Shown in pieces: positions 25,838 to 34,359 of a stretch of DNA of 64,000 nt. Under the pieces are notes generated by a model. The model saw only the letters and a list, made by a program, of their open reading frames with translations. It had not been told where the DNA came from and ran no database searches. This DNA comes from Cronobacter malonaticus LMG 23826. Lineage in GTDB: Bacteria > Pseudomonadota > Gammaproteobacteria > Enterobacterales > Enterobacteriaceae. The position numbers were made by a program, and so were the translations under genes. The DNA is taken from positions 620,001 through 684,000 of the forward strand of contig NZ_CP013940.1 in assembly GCF_001277215.2 (NCBI RefSeq), given 5' to 3'. How positions within the stretch are numbered: the stretch's first letter is position 1; each line of letters opens with the position of its first letter.

Positions 25838-27034
25838 TTATAGAGCATGGTAATAGACACACTCCACATATTCGGCTAACTCTCTCATCCCAGCACCTTT
25901 GCTATACGTCCTGAATGCTTCGGTTTTGGCTTTCTGCTCTGTGTGTCCGGTGATGGCCCCGATCCGCTGTTCTGGTACTCCTGCACGGTCTAAACAGGTT
26001 ATGAACATTCCCCGCAAGCTGTGGAAACACTGCCGATCTGTAGCTGTGGACAATGTGCTGTCACGTAGCCGGGTAAACTTCTGACTGTACCACGGCCCCC
26101 GTTTACCATCCTTCCGAATGATATTGTTTGACTGTGCCAGCAGATATTCTCCGCTGTTATTTGCCAGATGTTTATCAATAATGCCGATCAGAAGAGAGTG
26201 GATCGGAACGTACCGCACCCCTGCTACAGTCTTGGACTTGCTGACAAAGAAACATCTGACACCCTCCAACATTACAATTTCATCCCGTTTGATGCTGGCG
26301 ATCTCATCAAGTCGCATTCCTGAATACAGCCCAATCAATATGACATCGCGTAGGACGTCATCCGCTTCTTTGATAAGGGTTACCAGTTGATCGGCTTCAA
26401 ACGGTTGATAACTTTCAATTGTGCGCCGTGCTTCGAGGTTGTGACCGTGAAACGGGTTACTGTCTGGGATTGCGTCATATCGACGTTTGGCGAACTCGTA
26501 CAGGCTTCCTAAAGAGGTTAGCCAGTTCTGGATAGTCTGAGGCGCTACCTTCGATTGTTGGCCCTCTATGAAGTCTGTAACCGTTCTGCGTCCTATCTTG
26601 TTCAAACCAATATCAACCTGCCCAATACTCTGGAGAAACACTTCTACGGCCCTCGCTGATTTGCTGAGTGTGGAGAATGCCCGGCGCTCACTGTAGACCG
26701 TCATATATTCATCGCGTATGACTGCCAATGTTGGGATCGGGGAGATTGCTGAAGGCGCACTCTTGGCCTGTTTTATTGTGGTATGGAGCGTGGTGATCGC
26801 GTTCTGGATGCGTATATCTTCGCGGTCAGGGTTAAGCAGGGCCTTCAGATTATTGAACTCAATCAACATGTGGTTTCTGAAGTGGCGAGCCTTTTCGATA
26901 TCCTTCGTCCCGGTGGATTTTCTCCAGGCTCGTTTGTTGTCGAATATGTGGCGCATGTACTTTGGTACGAAGATTTGGAAAACCCAGATCCCGCAATGAC
27001 TTTGAAAAAGATACTGATTGTTCTTGATAGCCAT
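25838..27034 (-). CDS. tyrosine integrase of the element
   Basis: A 398-residue phage-type integrase that recombines attP with the tRNA-Gly attB. N-terminal arm-binding part (1-85; IFVPKYMRHIF, ARHFRNHML), core-binding SAM-like domain (about 105-200), catalytic domain with R (GLYSGMRLDEIASI), HSLRGMF (HxxR), GAITGHTEQ (His) and FRTYSKG (Tyr nucleophile): all residues intact. It lies 62 bp inside attR and is transcribed inward, away from the end. No excisionase gene is recognised with confidence. The early-operon small proteins and the HTH protein at 15408 are candidates. Confidence 0.93.
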   Translation of the reverse strand: MAIKNNQYLFQSHCGIWVFQIFVPKYMRHIFDNKRAWRKSTGTKDIEKARHFRNHMLIEFNNLKALLNPDREDIRIQNAITTLHTTIKQAKSAPSAISPIPTLAVIRDEYMTVYSERRAFSTLSKSARAVEVFLQSIGQVDIGLNKIGRRTVTDFIEGQQSKVAPQTIQNWLTSLGSLYEFAKRRYDAIPDSNPFHGHNLEARRTIESYQPFEADQLVTLIKEADDVLRDVILIGLYSGMRLDEIASIKRDEIVMLEGVRCFFVSKSKTVAGVRYVPIHSLLIGIIDKHLANNSGEYLLAQSNNIIRKDGKRGPWYSQKFTRLRDSTLSTATDRQCFHSLRGMFITCLDRAGVPEQRIGAITGHTEQKAKTEAFRTYSKGAGMRELAEYVECVYYHAL

Positions 27035-27040
27035 GATTAC

Positions 27041-27054
27041 GATCCTATAGGATC
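27041..27054. promoter_or_regulatory. palindrome over the integrase ribosome-binding region
   Basis: GATCCTATAGGATC, a perfect 14-bp palindrome ending 7 bases before the integrase ATG. Its AGGA is the only SD candidate. A repressor operator or an SD-masking hairpin is plausible. Confidence 0.5.
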
Positions 27055-27096
27055 ACGCTATCAGGTACGAAAATATGTACAATGTTGAGATGGACT

Positions 27097-27150
27097 AACG
27101 AGAGCTTCCCAAGCTCTATACGAGGGTTCGATTCCCTTCGCCCGCTCCAG
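27097..27150. other. attR (54-bp direct repeat, right)
   Basis: Exact copy of 13265-13318, a partial tRNA-Gly from mid anticodon stem through CCAG. It lacks the tRNA 5' half, so it is not a functional tRNA gene. Confidence 0.95.
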
Positions 27151-27463
27151 CGTCTCTTCTCAGCTTCCCTGATTCCGGCGTACGGAAATAATAAACTCCA
27201 GCAAAAAACGCGATAGTCGTCAGCAAATAGCCCGATCAATCCTTTAATTTTCTGATCTCATACCTGAATAGCGCAGGCTGCCCTGCGCCATTCACATTCT
27301 TTATTTCACGGCATAACAGTGTCCGACAACTCGTCTATGAGTTCCCACTGGGTTTAGTTTTAGTCCAGATTAATTTGATAGATTTATCATCCCCCTGCGT
27401 AACTAACTCCCAATTGCCGGGCCAGTTTTTCTTCTATAAGATTTTTCTTTTCGGAGGATAGAC
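27151..27463. other. chromosomal intergenic region right of attR
   Basis: 313 bp, the original sequence downstream of glyU. It includes a GCGCAGGctgCCCTGCGC-type hairpin (about 27271-27288) that may have been the glyU terminator region, and the leader of the LysE gene with SD GGAGG before 27464. Nothing else is seen. Confidence 0.5.
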
Positions 27464-28084
27464 ATGTCGGTTACTGATGCACTGCTTGCGTATACCCTCG
27501 CGGCTACGCTGTTAACTCTGACGCCGGGGCTGGATACGGCGCTTATATTGCGTACCGCGGCGGCGGACGGGGGTAAAAAAGCTTTTCAGGCGGCGCTTGG
27601 CATCGATGCCGGCTGTTTTATCTGGGGCGCGCTGGTGGCGTTTGGTCTGGGAGCGCTGTTCGCCGTGTCTGAAATGGCGTATTCGATTCTGAAGTGTTGC
27701 GGTGCGGGTTACCTCTGCTGGCTTGGTATTCAGCTGCTGCTGCGCCCGCGCACCAAGTTTGATACCCGCCAGGGGAATGAAGCGCGCGCCAGCAACAGTT
27801 TTCTGCGCGGCATGCTGGGCAATGTGCTGAACCCGAAAATGGGCGTGTTCTATGTCTCCTTTCTGCCGCAGTTTATCCCGGCCGGGCATTCGCCAATGGT
27901 CTGGACATTCCTGCTGGTGGCCATCCATGCGCTGATCGGCACACTCTGGTCGCTGACGCTGATTGTCGCCACCCGCTACGCGTCAGGCGTGCTGAAAAAA
28001 CCGGGTGTAGTGAAATGGATGGATCGCGTCACGGGCGGCGTGTTCCTGCTGTTTGCTGTAAAACTGGCATTAAGTAAACGCTGA
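27464..28084 (+). CDS. LysE/RhtB family amino-acid exporter
   Basis: A 206-residue inner-membrane protein with about six hydrophobic segments. It has the family motif TLTPGLDTALILRTA (residues 17-31; usually PGP) and GMLGNVLNPKMGVFYVSFLPQF in the middle. LysE-type transporters export amino acids or homoserine-lactone-like compounds. The substrate here is unknown. SD CGGAGGA at proper spacing. Confidence 0.85.
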   Translation: MSVTDALLAYTLAATLLTLTPGLDTALILRTAAADGGKKAFQAALGIDAGCFIWGALVAFGLGALFAVSEMAYSILKCCGAGYLCWLGIQLLLRPRTKFDTRQGNEARASNSFLRGMLGNVLNPKMGVFYVSFLPQFIPAGHSPMVWTFLLVAIHALIGTLWSLTLIVATRYASGVLKKPGVVKWMDRVTGGVFLLFAVKLALSKR

Positions 28085-28247
28085 TACGACGTTAACTTCA
28101 GCGTATTTCAGTGTCGGCGTGGAGAGAATAAGTTCTTTCTGTAGTTGTTTTATTAACACGCCGTCTCATTATGAAAAAATGGGGCGGCGCGTTGCACACT
28201 TTTTACTATGCTGATCGGTAACGATATCTCTGGTGCGTGCTATCAGC

Positions 28248-28868
28248 ATGGAAACTTATCCGCTTCCTGAACGGCCCGAAGAGGCCATCCATCTTCTTAT
28301 TAGTGCCCTGAAAAAGAGTGGTGAGCTGCGCCATTTTGCCAGTGGCGCGCATATTCCCGTACAGCCCGATCATATTATTGTAATAGAGCAGGGTAGCCTG
28401 TCGATGCACCGCGTCATGGACAGCCTGATGATGATTGAATCGACGCGGCCTCAGCTACTTGGCATTACCTACAATAATCAGTTCAGCCGCCATTTCATGG
28501 TTAAAGCTGAATCGGCATGCGAGGCGCGGATCGTGCCGCGCGGTGAGTTTGAGGCTATCATCGAGGCACGCCAGCTCTGGCGCGAACTGCTGTTGGTTGT
28601 CTCGTGGTATTACGACGTGCTCTACTGGAAGAGTTACCACTACCTCGGGCGGCAGTCCTATACGCTTATTCGCAACTGTTTAATTGAACTGGCCGCGAAA
28701 GATGAGCAGGAGCGTGATGAAATTAACGCCTGCGATTTTATTCGCGGCAAAACCAATCTTTCCCAGAGTTATATTCTTAAAGTCTTTAGCGATTTAAGAA
28801 AAGGCGACTATATCGATATTTCACGCGGACGCCTTAAATCAATCAATAAACTGCCAGAACGCTATTAG
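28248..28868 (+). CDS. IprA-like winged-helix regulator
   Basis: A 206-residue protein with a cyclic-nucleotide-binding-like N-terminal barrel (about 25-115; GELRHFASGAHIPVQPDHII) and a C-terminal winged helix (about 150-205; LSQSYILKVFSDLRKGDYID). The ending SRGRLKSINKLPERY parallels that of E. coli IprA/YaiV (NKGKLISINRLPSEY), so it belongs to that family, a paralogue rather than the orthologue at this locus. IprA affects peroxide resistance. The role here is unknown. ATG 28248 is chosen, with GTG 28233 as an alternative. No strong SD for either. Confidence 0.75.
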   Translation: METYPLPERPEEAIHLLISALKKSGELRHFASGAHIPVQPDHIIVIEQGSLSMHRVMDSLMMIESTRPQLLGITYNNQFSRHFMVKAESACEARIVPRGEFEAIIEARQLWRELLLVVSWYYDVLYWKSYHYLGRQSYTLIRNCLIELAAKDEQERDEINACDFIRGKTNLSQSYILKVFSDLRKGDYIDISRGRLKSINKLPERY

Positions 28869-29015
28869 CTCTGCGTCACTCCCTTAAACCTGTGCCGACG
28901 CCCTATGGCGCGCGGCGCAGATTCCTTGTGATACCCCTCACCAATTTTTAAACATTTACGAAATGATTTTATAACAAGCAGCTACTATGTCCCGGTTCAC
29001 TTCCCGGAGATAACA

Positions 29016-30194
29016 ATGAAAGATGTGGTAATTGTAGGGGCCGCACGCACGCCCATTGGCTGCTTTCAGGGCCAGCTTGCGCGTCGCTCGGCGGTGGAAC
29101 TCGGTGCGGTGGTCATTGAGGCGCTGCTGGCGCGCACCGGTCTCGATCCGCTGGATGTCGATGAAGTGATCCTGGGCCAGGTGCTGACCGCGGGTGCGGG
29201 CCAGAACCCGGCGAGGCAGACCGCGTTGAATAGTGGCCTGCCGTGGTCCGTTTCGGCGATTACCATCAACGACGTATGCGGCTCTGGACTGAAGGCGCTG
29301 CATCTGGCGACGCAGGCGATTCAGTGCGGAGAGGCGGATGTAGTGATTGCCGGCGGGCAGGAGAACATGAGCCGCGCCCCGCATGTGCTGACCGAAGGGC
29401 GCAGCGGTGCGCAAAGCGACAGTCATATCATCGACAGCCTGGTGCATGACGGGCTGTGGGACGCGTTTAACGATTACCACATGGGCGTCACGGCGGAAAA
29501 TCTGGCGCGTGAATATAACATCAGCCGCGAACATCAGGATGCGTACGCGCTTGCGTCGCAGCATAAGGCGCGGGCAGCCATCGACAGCGGCCGGTTTCGT
29601 GACGAGATCGTGCCGGTCGTGATTGAACAGATGCAGGGCGCGCCGCTGGTGGTGGATACCGACGAGCAGCCGCGCGCTAATACCAGTGCCGAAGCGCTGG
29701 CGCGTCTGTCGCCCGCTTTCGATCGCCTCGGGAGCGTCACGGCGGGAAACGCTTCGTCAATGAATGACGGCGCGGCGGCGGTGCTGATGATGAGCGCCAG
29801 CAAAGCACAGGAGATGGGGCTGCCGGTGCTGGCGCGCATTCGCGCCTTCGCAAGCGTGGGGGTCGATCCGGCGCTGATGGGCATTGCGCCGGTCTACGCC
29901 ACGCGCCGCTGTCTGGAGCGCGCGGGCTGGCAGCTCAATGATGTTGATCTTATCGAGGCTAATGAGGCGTTCGCGGCACAGACGCTGTCAGTCGGTAAGC
30001 TACTGGAGTGGGACGAGCGCAAGGTGAATGTTAACGGCGGCGCGATTGCGCTGGGGCATCCGATTGGCGCGTCTGGCTGCCGTATTCTCGTCTCTCTGGT
30101 GCATGAAATGGTAAAACGTGAAGCTCGCAAAGGGCTTGCCACGCTATGCATCGGTGGCGGACAGGGCGTGGCGCTGGCGATTGAGCGCGATTAA
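29016..30194 (+). CDS. yqeF: acetyl-CoA C-acetyltransferase YqeF
   Basis: A 392-residue biosynthetic/degradative thiolase condensing or cleaving acetoacetyl-CoA. Catalytic residues are visible: nucleophilic Cys in [10 protein letters not shown] (about 88), His in [14 protein letters not shown] (about 348), Cys in LCIGGGQG (about 378). Closest by recall to E. coli YqeF, which is encoded in the same glyU neighbourhood, and similar to AtoB. SD CGGAGA at good spacing. No operon partner. Confidence 0.9.
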   Translation: MKDVVIVGAARTPIGCFQGQLARRSAVELGAVVIEALLARTGLDPLDVDEVILGQVLTAGAGQNPARQTALNSGLPWSVSAITINDVCGSGLKALHLATQAIQCGEADVVIAGGQENMSRAPHVLTEGRSGAQSDSHIIDSLVHDGLWDAFNDYHMGVTAENLAREYNISREHQDAYALASQHKARAAIDSGRFRDEIVPVVIEQMQGAPLVVDTDEQPRANTSAEALARLSPAFDRLGSVTAGNASSMNDGAAAVLMMSASKAQEMGLPVLARIRAFASVGVDPALMGIAPVYATRRCLERAGWQLNDVDLIEANEAFAAQTLSVGKLLEWDERKVNVNGGAIALGHPIGASGCRILVSLVHEMVKREARKGLATLCIGGGQGVALAIERD

Positions 30195-30527
30195 TTCTTT
30201 TTCTTTCTTGTTAAGCGCTTTGCCGGTTAAGCAAAGCGCGCTTACTTTGGCTGCTAATAATGCCTGAGGCGTAATTATACCTTTTATATCGGTTACCAGG
30301 TTTACTATTCCCTTCCTTTGAGTTAATCCCCAGACTTTAAAAAAACATCAGCAACCTTTCTCGTGCGCATTAAAAATAAACTGTGATTAAAAACATGCTT
30401 TTTAGCTTTTTGGCTGTTGTTTTATTGAGCTGAATCACGCGCTTTCTTTTCGTTATTTTTGAAACAAAGTATTGCGATCCGGATCGCTAAAATAACCTAT
30501 ATTTAAAAATAAAATTCAGTTTCATAA
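30195..30527. other. AT-rich control region upstream of kdgM
   Basis: About 330 bp with many A/T runs. Contains a half KdgR-like TGAAACAAAGTATTG near 30461 and promoter-like AT stretches. No gene. Confidence 0.5.
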
Positions 30528-30547
30528 AAATGAAACGATATTTTATT
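30528..30547. promoter_or_regulatory. KdgR-type box at kdgM
   Basis: AAATGAAACGATATTTTATT, 10 bp before the kdgM start codon, matching the KdgR palindrome (AATGAAAC-N-GTTTCATT type). KdgR releases on binding 2-keto-3-deoxygluconate, so pectin breakdown products would induce the porin. Confidence 0.7.
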
Positions 30548-30557
30548 GGGGTATTTT

Positions 30558-31238
30558 ATGTTTAAGAAAGCTCTGGCTCTGGCTGTCCTCTGTGGGTTCT
30601 CATTCGCGGCGCAAGCGGTAACTGTCGATTTACGTCACGAGTACATTGATAGCGGTATCAACGCCGATCGCGTCGCGGTTTCACACCGTTTTGATAATGG
30701 GTTCGGTTTTTCCGTTGAGGCGAAATGGAAAACCGGCGGCGACGATCAGTCGCGTCCATTTAATGAAGTTGTCGGTAATGGCCATGAAGACCAGATTAGC
30801 TGGCGCTGGAAAGCGACCGACGCTATTGCTGTCACGCCGGCGTTCACTATTGAAAGCGTTGACAGCAAAACGATTTATAAGCCCAACATCCATGTGCAGT
30901 ATAGCTTTGAGAATGGATTCTATGTTGCGGCACGCTACCGTTACGAATATACCCGCGTGCCGGACGGTAAAGATGATGACGATAAAGTTAACCGTGGCGA
31001 CGCCTGGGTGGGTTTTGCGCTGGGTGACTGGCGCACCGAGCTTAACTATGTCTATGCCCAGAGCGAAGAAGGCTTTACCCGTAATAACGGGAAAAAATAT
31101 TCCAACGAATATAACGCCAAACTGGCTTATAAAATTGATAAGAACTGGGCGCCCTATTTTGAGGTCGGGAATATCGGCGTAAAAGAATCTGACGAGCGCC
31201 AGACGCGTTTACGTGTCGGCGTGGCATACAGCTTCTGA
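30558..31238 (+). CDS. kdgM: oligogalacturonate-specific porin KdgM family
   Basis: A 226-residue outer-membrane beta-barrel of the KdgM family that admits oligogalacturonides. Signal peptide MFKKALALAVLCGFSFAAQA (1-20), then alternating amphipathic strands (VTVDLRHEYIDSGINADRV, FSVEAKWKTGGDDQ) and a C-terminal Phe (LRVGVAYSF) for BAM recognition. The start is 30558. The frame extends four codons upstream. A terminator follows. It opens the pectin locus. Confidence 0.9.
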   Translation: MFKKALALAVLCGFSFAAQAVTVDLRHEYIDSGINADRVAVSHRFDNGFGFSVEAKWKTGGDDQSRPFNEVVGNGHEDQISWRWKATDAIAVTPAFTIESVDSKTIYKPNIHVQYSFENGFYVAARYRYEYTRVPDGKDDDDKVNRGDAWVGFALGDWRTELNYVYAQSEEGFTRNNGKKYSNEYNAKLAYKIDKNWAPYFEVGNIGVKESDERQTRLRVGVAYSF

Positions 31239-31316
31239 TAAATTTTCGCCCTCGTTATGGCGGGGCGTTAATTCTGTTTTGCTGTTTCCTGATAGTGTGC
31301 TACTGAGAATAAGCAC

Positions 31317-31342
31317 ACCGCCCATGCAGGGGCGGTTTTTTT
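31317..31342 (+). terminator. terminator after kdgM
   Basis: ACCGCCC-atgcag-GGGCGGT followed by a T-run. Confidence 0.85.
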
Positions 31343-31423
31343 ATGGCCGCTGTAAATTAATTTATTTTTCGCATGCGCTCATTCTAATTAAGCTGCCGGG
31401 TTTACCTTAAACATGAAAAAATA

Positions 31424-31448
31424 AAAAAGCCCTCCAGGAGAGGAGGGC
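31424..31448 (-). terminator. terminator after ogl (minus strand)
   Basis: GCCCTCC / GGAGGGC hairpin with a T-run on the minus strand (TTTTTTATTTTTTC). Confidence 0.85.
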
Positions 31449-31480
31449 AAAGGTCAGTCACGGAAACAGGACGCTTATTA

Positions 31481-32659
31481 TTATGACACGCTCAGCATTT
31501 CACGCTGTTCGGGTAATTTTGCAAGATAGACCGCCGGTTTGCCGTCTTTATCGGTACTGAAAAGGATGGCGCTACCGTCCGGCGTAAAAGAAGGATGCGG
31601 ATGCGTCACCTGACGGCTGCCGGCAAACGTCTCCCAGGACGTATCGTGACGCGCCACGCGGTAATAGGATTTATCATTCACATCAAAGACATAAAGATAA
31701 GGGTCGTTGTCAATGGTATAGCCGCCGGTGTCTTTCACATCGACCGGCGTGCCGGAGCCATCGCCCACCAGCAGCGTGCCGTCGAAGTTGCTCATCAGGT
31801 GCGAGCAGGCCGGGATCGGCATGATCTCTTCGTTAACGCCGCGCTCCGGCAGGTAGCGGTAAACCGTACGGCCCTGTTTGCCCTTGAGATAAGAGACATA
31901 GACCAGCGCGGAACCGTCCGGCACCCAGAATTCATGGGTGCAGCTTTCACCCTCGGCGTGTTCTTTTACCTTACACACGTTGCTGCCGTCTTCATTCACC
32001 ATCCACATACGGGCATCGATCAGATCGTGCGGGCCTTCATGACAGAACGCGACGGTATGGTCGTCGAACGGGCGGTAAATCGGGTGCCCCAGCCAGATTT
32101 TCTCTTCATGGATCGTCTGGCTGGTGCCGGTTTGCAGGTCAATACGCAGCAGGCGGCAGTGCGGCCCTTTATGGAAGAAATCATGGAAGATTTTCCAGTC
32201 GCTTAACGGCACATAATCGCTTTTCGCGATTTCTATCCCGACCAGTTTGGTGCAGTCGCTGTTCGCCACCCAGGTGCCATAGCCGACCCACGCTTCCGGC
32301 ACGCGATAGACGTCGCGCTCGGCAAGCGTGGTGAGGTTAACTTCGCGCAGTACGCGATCGTTTTTCACATAGTAAAGGTATTTGTCGTCCGGCGAGAGAA
32401 AACCGCCAAAGGTGTTATCGCCCGCGCCTTCGGTAAGCTGTACCGCTTCGGCGTTTTCAAGATCCAGCAGATAGTAGTTCCAGTGACCATCGAATTCGCC
32501 GGCAAACAGCAGGTGGCTGCCATCGTTAAAAAAGCATTTCTGGTAGAAATAATTACGGTGACACGTCACTTCCGGTGGGGTTAAACGGGTGACTTCCGCC
32601 CCGGTATCCGGGTCAATACTCACCTGATACTGAAGTTTCACCCGCATGCCTTTAGCCAT
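31481..32659 (-). CDS. ogl: oligogalacturonate lyase
   Basis: A 392-residue cytoplasmic PL22 lyase that splits digalacturonate and unsaturated digalacturonate to 5-keto-4-deoxyuronate. A beta-propeller with family sequences TPPEVTCHRNYFYQKCFF, VAFCHEGPHDLIDARMW and SCTHEFWVPDGSALVYVS, which carry the metal-binding His residues. Matches Dickeya Ogl throughout, including the MAKG start. Divergent from kduD across a region with three KdgR-type boxes. Confidence 0.95.
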   Translation of the reverse strand: MAKGMRVKLQYQVSIDPDTGAEVTRLTPPEVTCHRNYFYQKCFFNDGSHLLFAGEFDGHWNYYLLDLENAEAVQLTEGAGDNTFGGFLSPDDKYLYYVKNDRVLREVNLTTLAERDVYRVPEAWVGYGTWVANSDCTKLVGIEIAKSDYVPLSDWKIFHDFFHKGPHCRLLRIDLQTGTSQTIHEEKIWLGHPIYRPFDDHTVAFCHEGPHDLIDARMWMVNEDGSNVCKVKEHAEGESCTHEFWVPDGSALVYVSYLKGKQGRTVYRYLPERGVNEEIMPIPACSHLMSNFDGTLLVGDGSGTPVDVKDTGGYTIDNDPYLYVFDVNDKSYYRVARHDTSWETFAGSRQVTHPHPSFTPDGSAILFSTDKDGKPAVYLAKLPEQREMLSVS

Positions 32660-32720
32660 TGTCTGCTCCTTACGTTGCCGGCTGGCGTTCGCTGATTAGA
32701 TTTCGAAAACAGTAATATAA

Positions 32721-32743
32721 ATTATCAAAACACTGTTTCAATA
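32721..32743. promoter_or_regulatory. KdgR-type box before ogl
   Basis: On the minus strand ATTGAAACAGTGTTTTGATAA, about 65 bp upstream of the ogl start, symmetric around GAAACAGTGTTTT. Confidence 0.7.
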
Positions 32744-32988
32744 TGTGTGACTGTGGGCGCATTTCTGCTCAACTGTTTTAATGGAAAGAGTATTTTTGGA
32801 CAAAATCAGCGCGAAAGCGGTATCGACGGATGCCGGGCAACGGGCGGTAGCCTTTTCATTAAAATCGCGCCATAAAATTATAGTCATATGATTTTAAAAG
32901 CTAAATTTGCAGAGCGAGGAGAGTTTGACCGTCGGGCTAACGTGATAAACGTGACCGCATCATCAAATCCGGCAAGATGTAATCATTA

Positions 32989-33009
32989 AAATGAAACATT
33001 GTTTTATTT
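32989..33009. promoter_or_regulatory. KdgR-type box 1 before kduD
   Basis: AAATGAAACATTGTTTTAT plus TT: nearly the consensus KdgR palindrome. Confidence 0.75.
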
Positions 33010-33056
33010 ATAATTGAAAAGGCGTTTCGCTACGTTTAAGATGGATGTCATCTCGA

Positions 33057-33077
33057 AAAACGAAACGCTGTTTTGCT
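33057..33077. promoter_or_regulatory. KdgR-type box 2 before kduD
   Basis: AAAACGAAACGCTGTTTTGC: GAAAC-gctG-TTTT core, 68 bp after box 1, suggesting cooperative repression. Confidence 0.6.
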
Positions 33078-33269
33078 GTTTTATTAACTTCCCGCTTTCT
33101 CTTTTAACGCGCAGTCATCGTGAGATGGCATAAAGCGACAGGTGTCGGGCCGCCTGTTACCTGGCGTTTTATGGCATCGATATCCTGTGGCGAGGAGAAG
33201 GCGTAAACAGCGGGCAGCCTTATTACGGTCACGCCTGTCACAGACAGGCCCGATAACAAGGAAACACAC

Positions 33270-34031
33270 ATGATTCTGGATGCATTCTCTCTTCAGGGTA
33301 AAGTCGCGATCGTCACCGGTTGCGATACCGGTCTTGGTCAGGGTATGGCGCTGGGTCTTGCAGAAGCGGGCTGCGATATCGTGGGCATTAATATTGTCGA
33401 ACCGGCGGAAACCATTGAGCGTGTGACTGCGCTGGGCCGCCGTTTTCTGAGCCTGACGGCTGACCTGCGTAAAATCGACGCGATCCCGGCGCTTATCCAG
33501 CGCGCGGTGGCCGAGTTCGGGCACATTGACGTTCTGGTGAATAACGCAGGGCTTATCCGCCGCGAAGACGCGATTAACTTCAGCGAGCAGGACTGGGACG
33601 ACGTAATGAACCTGAATATTAAGAGCGTGTTTTTTATGTCGCAGACCGTGGCGAAGCAGTTCATCGCCCAGGGCAACGGCGGGAAAATTATTAATATTGC
33701 GTCGATGCTCTCCTTCCAGGGCGGTATTCGCGTGCCGTCTTATACCGCGTCGAAAAGCGGCGTGATGGGGATTACGCGCCTGATGGCGAACGAGTGGGCG
33801 AAAAACAATATCAACGTGAACGCCATTGCGCCGGGGTATATGGCAACCAATAACACCCAGCAGCTGCGCGCCGATGAGCAGCGCAGCGCCGAAATCCTCG
33901 ACCGCATTCCGGCGGGCCGTTGGGGTTTGCCGAGCGACCTGATGGGGCCGGTGGTGTTCCTGGCGTCCAGCGCGTCAGATTACATTAACGGTTATACCGT
34001 GGCGGTCGACGGCGGCTGGCTGGCACGTTAA
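33270..34031 (+). CDS. kduD: 2-dehydro-3-deoxy-D-gluconate 5-dehydrogenase KduD
   Basis: A 253-residue short-chain dehydrogenase that reduces 2,5-diketo-3-deoxygluconate to 2-keto-3-deoxygluconate. NAD-binding VTGCDTGLGQGMALGL, NNAG motif (LVNNAGLIRRED), catalytic SMLSFQGGIRVPSYTASKSG (Ser-Tyr-Lys). Almost identical to E. coli KduD by recall. The preceding enzyme KduI is not encoded in this window. SD AAGGAAAC. Confidence 0.96.
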   Translation: MILDAFSLQGKVAIVTGCDTGLGQGMALGLAEAGCDIVGINIVEPAETIERVTALGRRFLSLTADLRKIDAIPALIQRAVAEFGHIDVLVNNAGLIRREDAINFSEQDWDDVMNLNIKSVFFMSQTVAKQFIAQGNGGKIINIASMLSFQGGIRVPSYTASKSGVMGITRLMANEWAKNNINVNAIAPGYMATNNTQQLRADEQRSAEILDRIPAGRWGLPSDLMGPVVFLASSASDYINGYTVAVDGGWLAR

Positions 34032-34048
34032 GCGTAATGCGCAGATAA

Positions 34049-34074
34049 AAAACCTCCCGCGTGGAGGTTTTTTT
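34049..34074 (+). terminator. terminator after kduD
   Basis: AACCTCC-cgcgt-GGAGGTT followed by TTTTTT. Confidence 0.85.
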
Positions 34075-34109
34075 ATGGGGAGCGTTTAGCTGTGCGGGAT
34101 GTAGTGCGA

Positions 34110-34293
34110 ATGTGGTGGGTGCGCTACGCTTACCCACTCTACAAGGGGATGATGCCGGATGTGGTGGGTGCGCTACGCTTACCCACCCTACAGGGGGATG
34201 ATGCCGGATGTGGTGGGTGCGCTGCGCTTACCCACCCTACAAAGTAGGTAATCCTGCTGTTAGCGTAGGGCGGGTAAGCGCAGCGCACCCGCC
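34110..34293. repeat. tandem 49-bp repeats plus inverted copy
   Basis: Three units beginning ATGTGGTGGGTGCGCT at 34110, 34159 and 34208 (exact 49-bp period), each containing the inverted repeat GGTGGGTGCGC...GCTTACCCACC. A fourth, diverged copy follows in the opposite orientation (GTAGGGCGGGTAAGCGCAGC at 34265). They belong to a dispersed family that also occurs at 42544-42630. Hairpin-forming RNA is likely, between the convergent kduD and togB genes. Confidence 0.85.
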
Positions 34294-34359
34294 GGACAAT
34301 ATCTTCACCACGTTTACCTAACCCCGCACATACAGGCGGAGTTGCAACAGAAACTACCC

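Larger units (their letters stand above)
13265..27150. mobile_element. integrated satellite-like element in glyU (about 13.9 kb)
   Basis: Bounded by perfect 54-bp direct repeats (13265-13318 and 27097-27150) made from the 3' part of tRNA-Gly, with a complete tyrosine integrase next to the right repeat. Contents left to right: structured noncoding left end; AT-rich HEPN and HNH-like genes; a minus-strand operon with a lambda-E-like capsid protein; a divergent control region with hairpins, AT-rich tract and iterons; a four-gene early operon with a winged-helix protein; two tiny ORFs and a tape-measure-like gene; a leader-controlled three-gene operon; accessory genes; integrase. No terminase, portal, protease, tail tube, tail fibre, lysis or conjugation gene is seen. 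A phage satellite is the best reading. A reduced prophage is the alternative. Confidence 0.9.
32660..33269. other. divergent ogl/kduD control region
   Basis: 610 bp between ogl (left) and kduD (right). Holds KdgR-type boxes at 32721-32743, 32989-33009 and 33057-33077, and AT-rich promoter sequence. A long frame on the minus strand (33084-33524) overlaps kduD and is a shadow. Nothing else. Confidence 0.6.

Noticed and set aside
13265..27150. P4-type satellite, PICI, cf-PICI or ICE
   Set aside because: No P4 alpha primase, Sid or Psu, no AlpA or PICI primase, no terminase or portal module, and no relaxase or type IV secretion genes.
13265..27150. lambda-type cos site (GGGCGGCGACCT)
   Set aside because: Looked for by eye. 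Only short partial resemblances (ACGGGGC at 13742, GGGCGGT at 24076). No convincing cos.
27045..27239. 64-codon minus-strand ORF containing RRESNPRIELGKLS
   Set aside because: It is a translation of the antisense of the partial tRNA-Gly at attR, a well-known annotation artefact.
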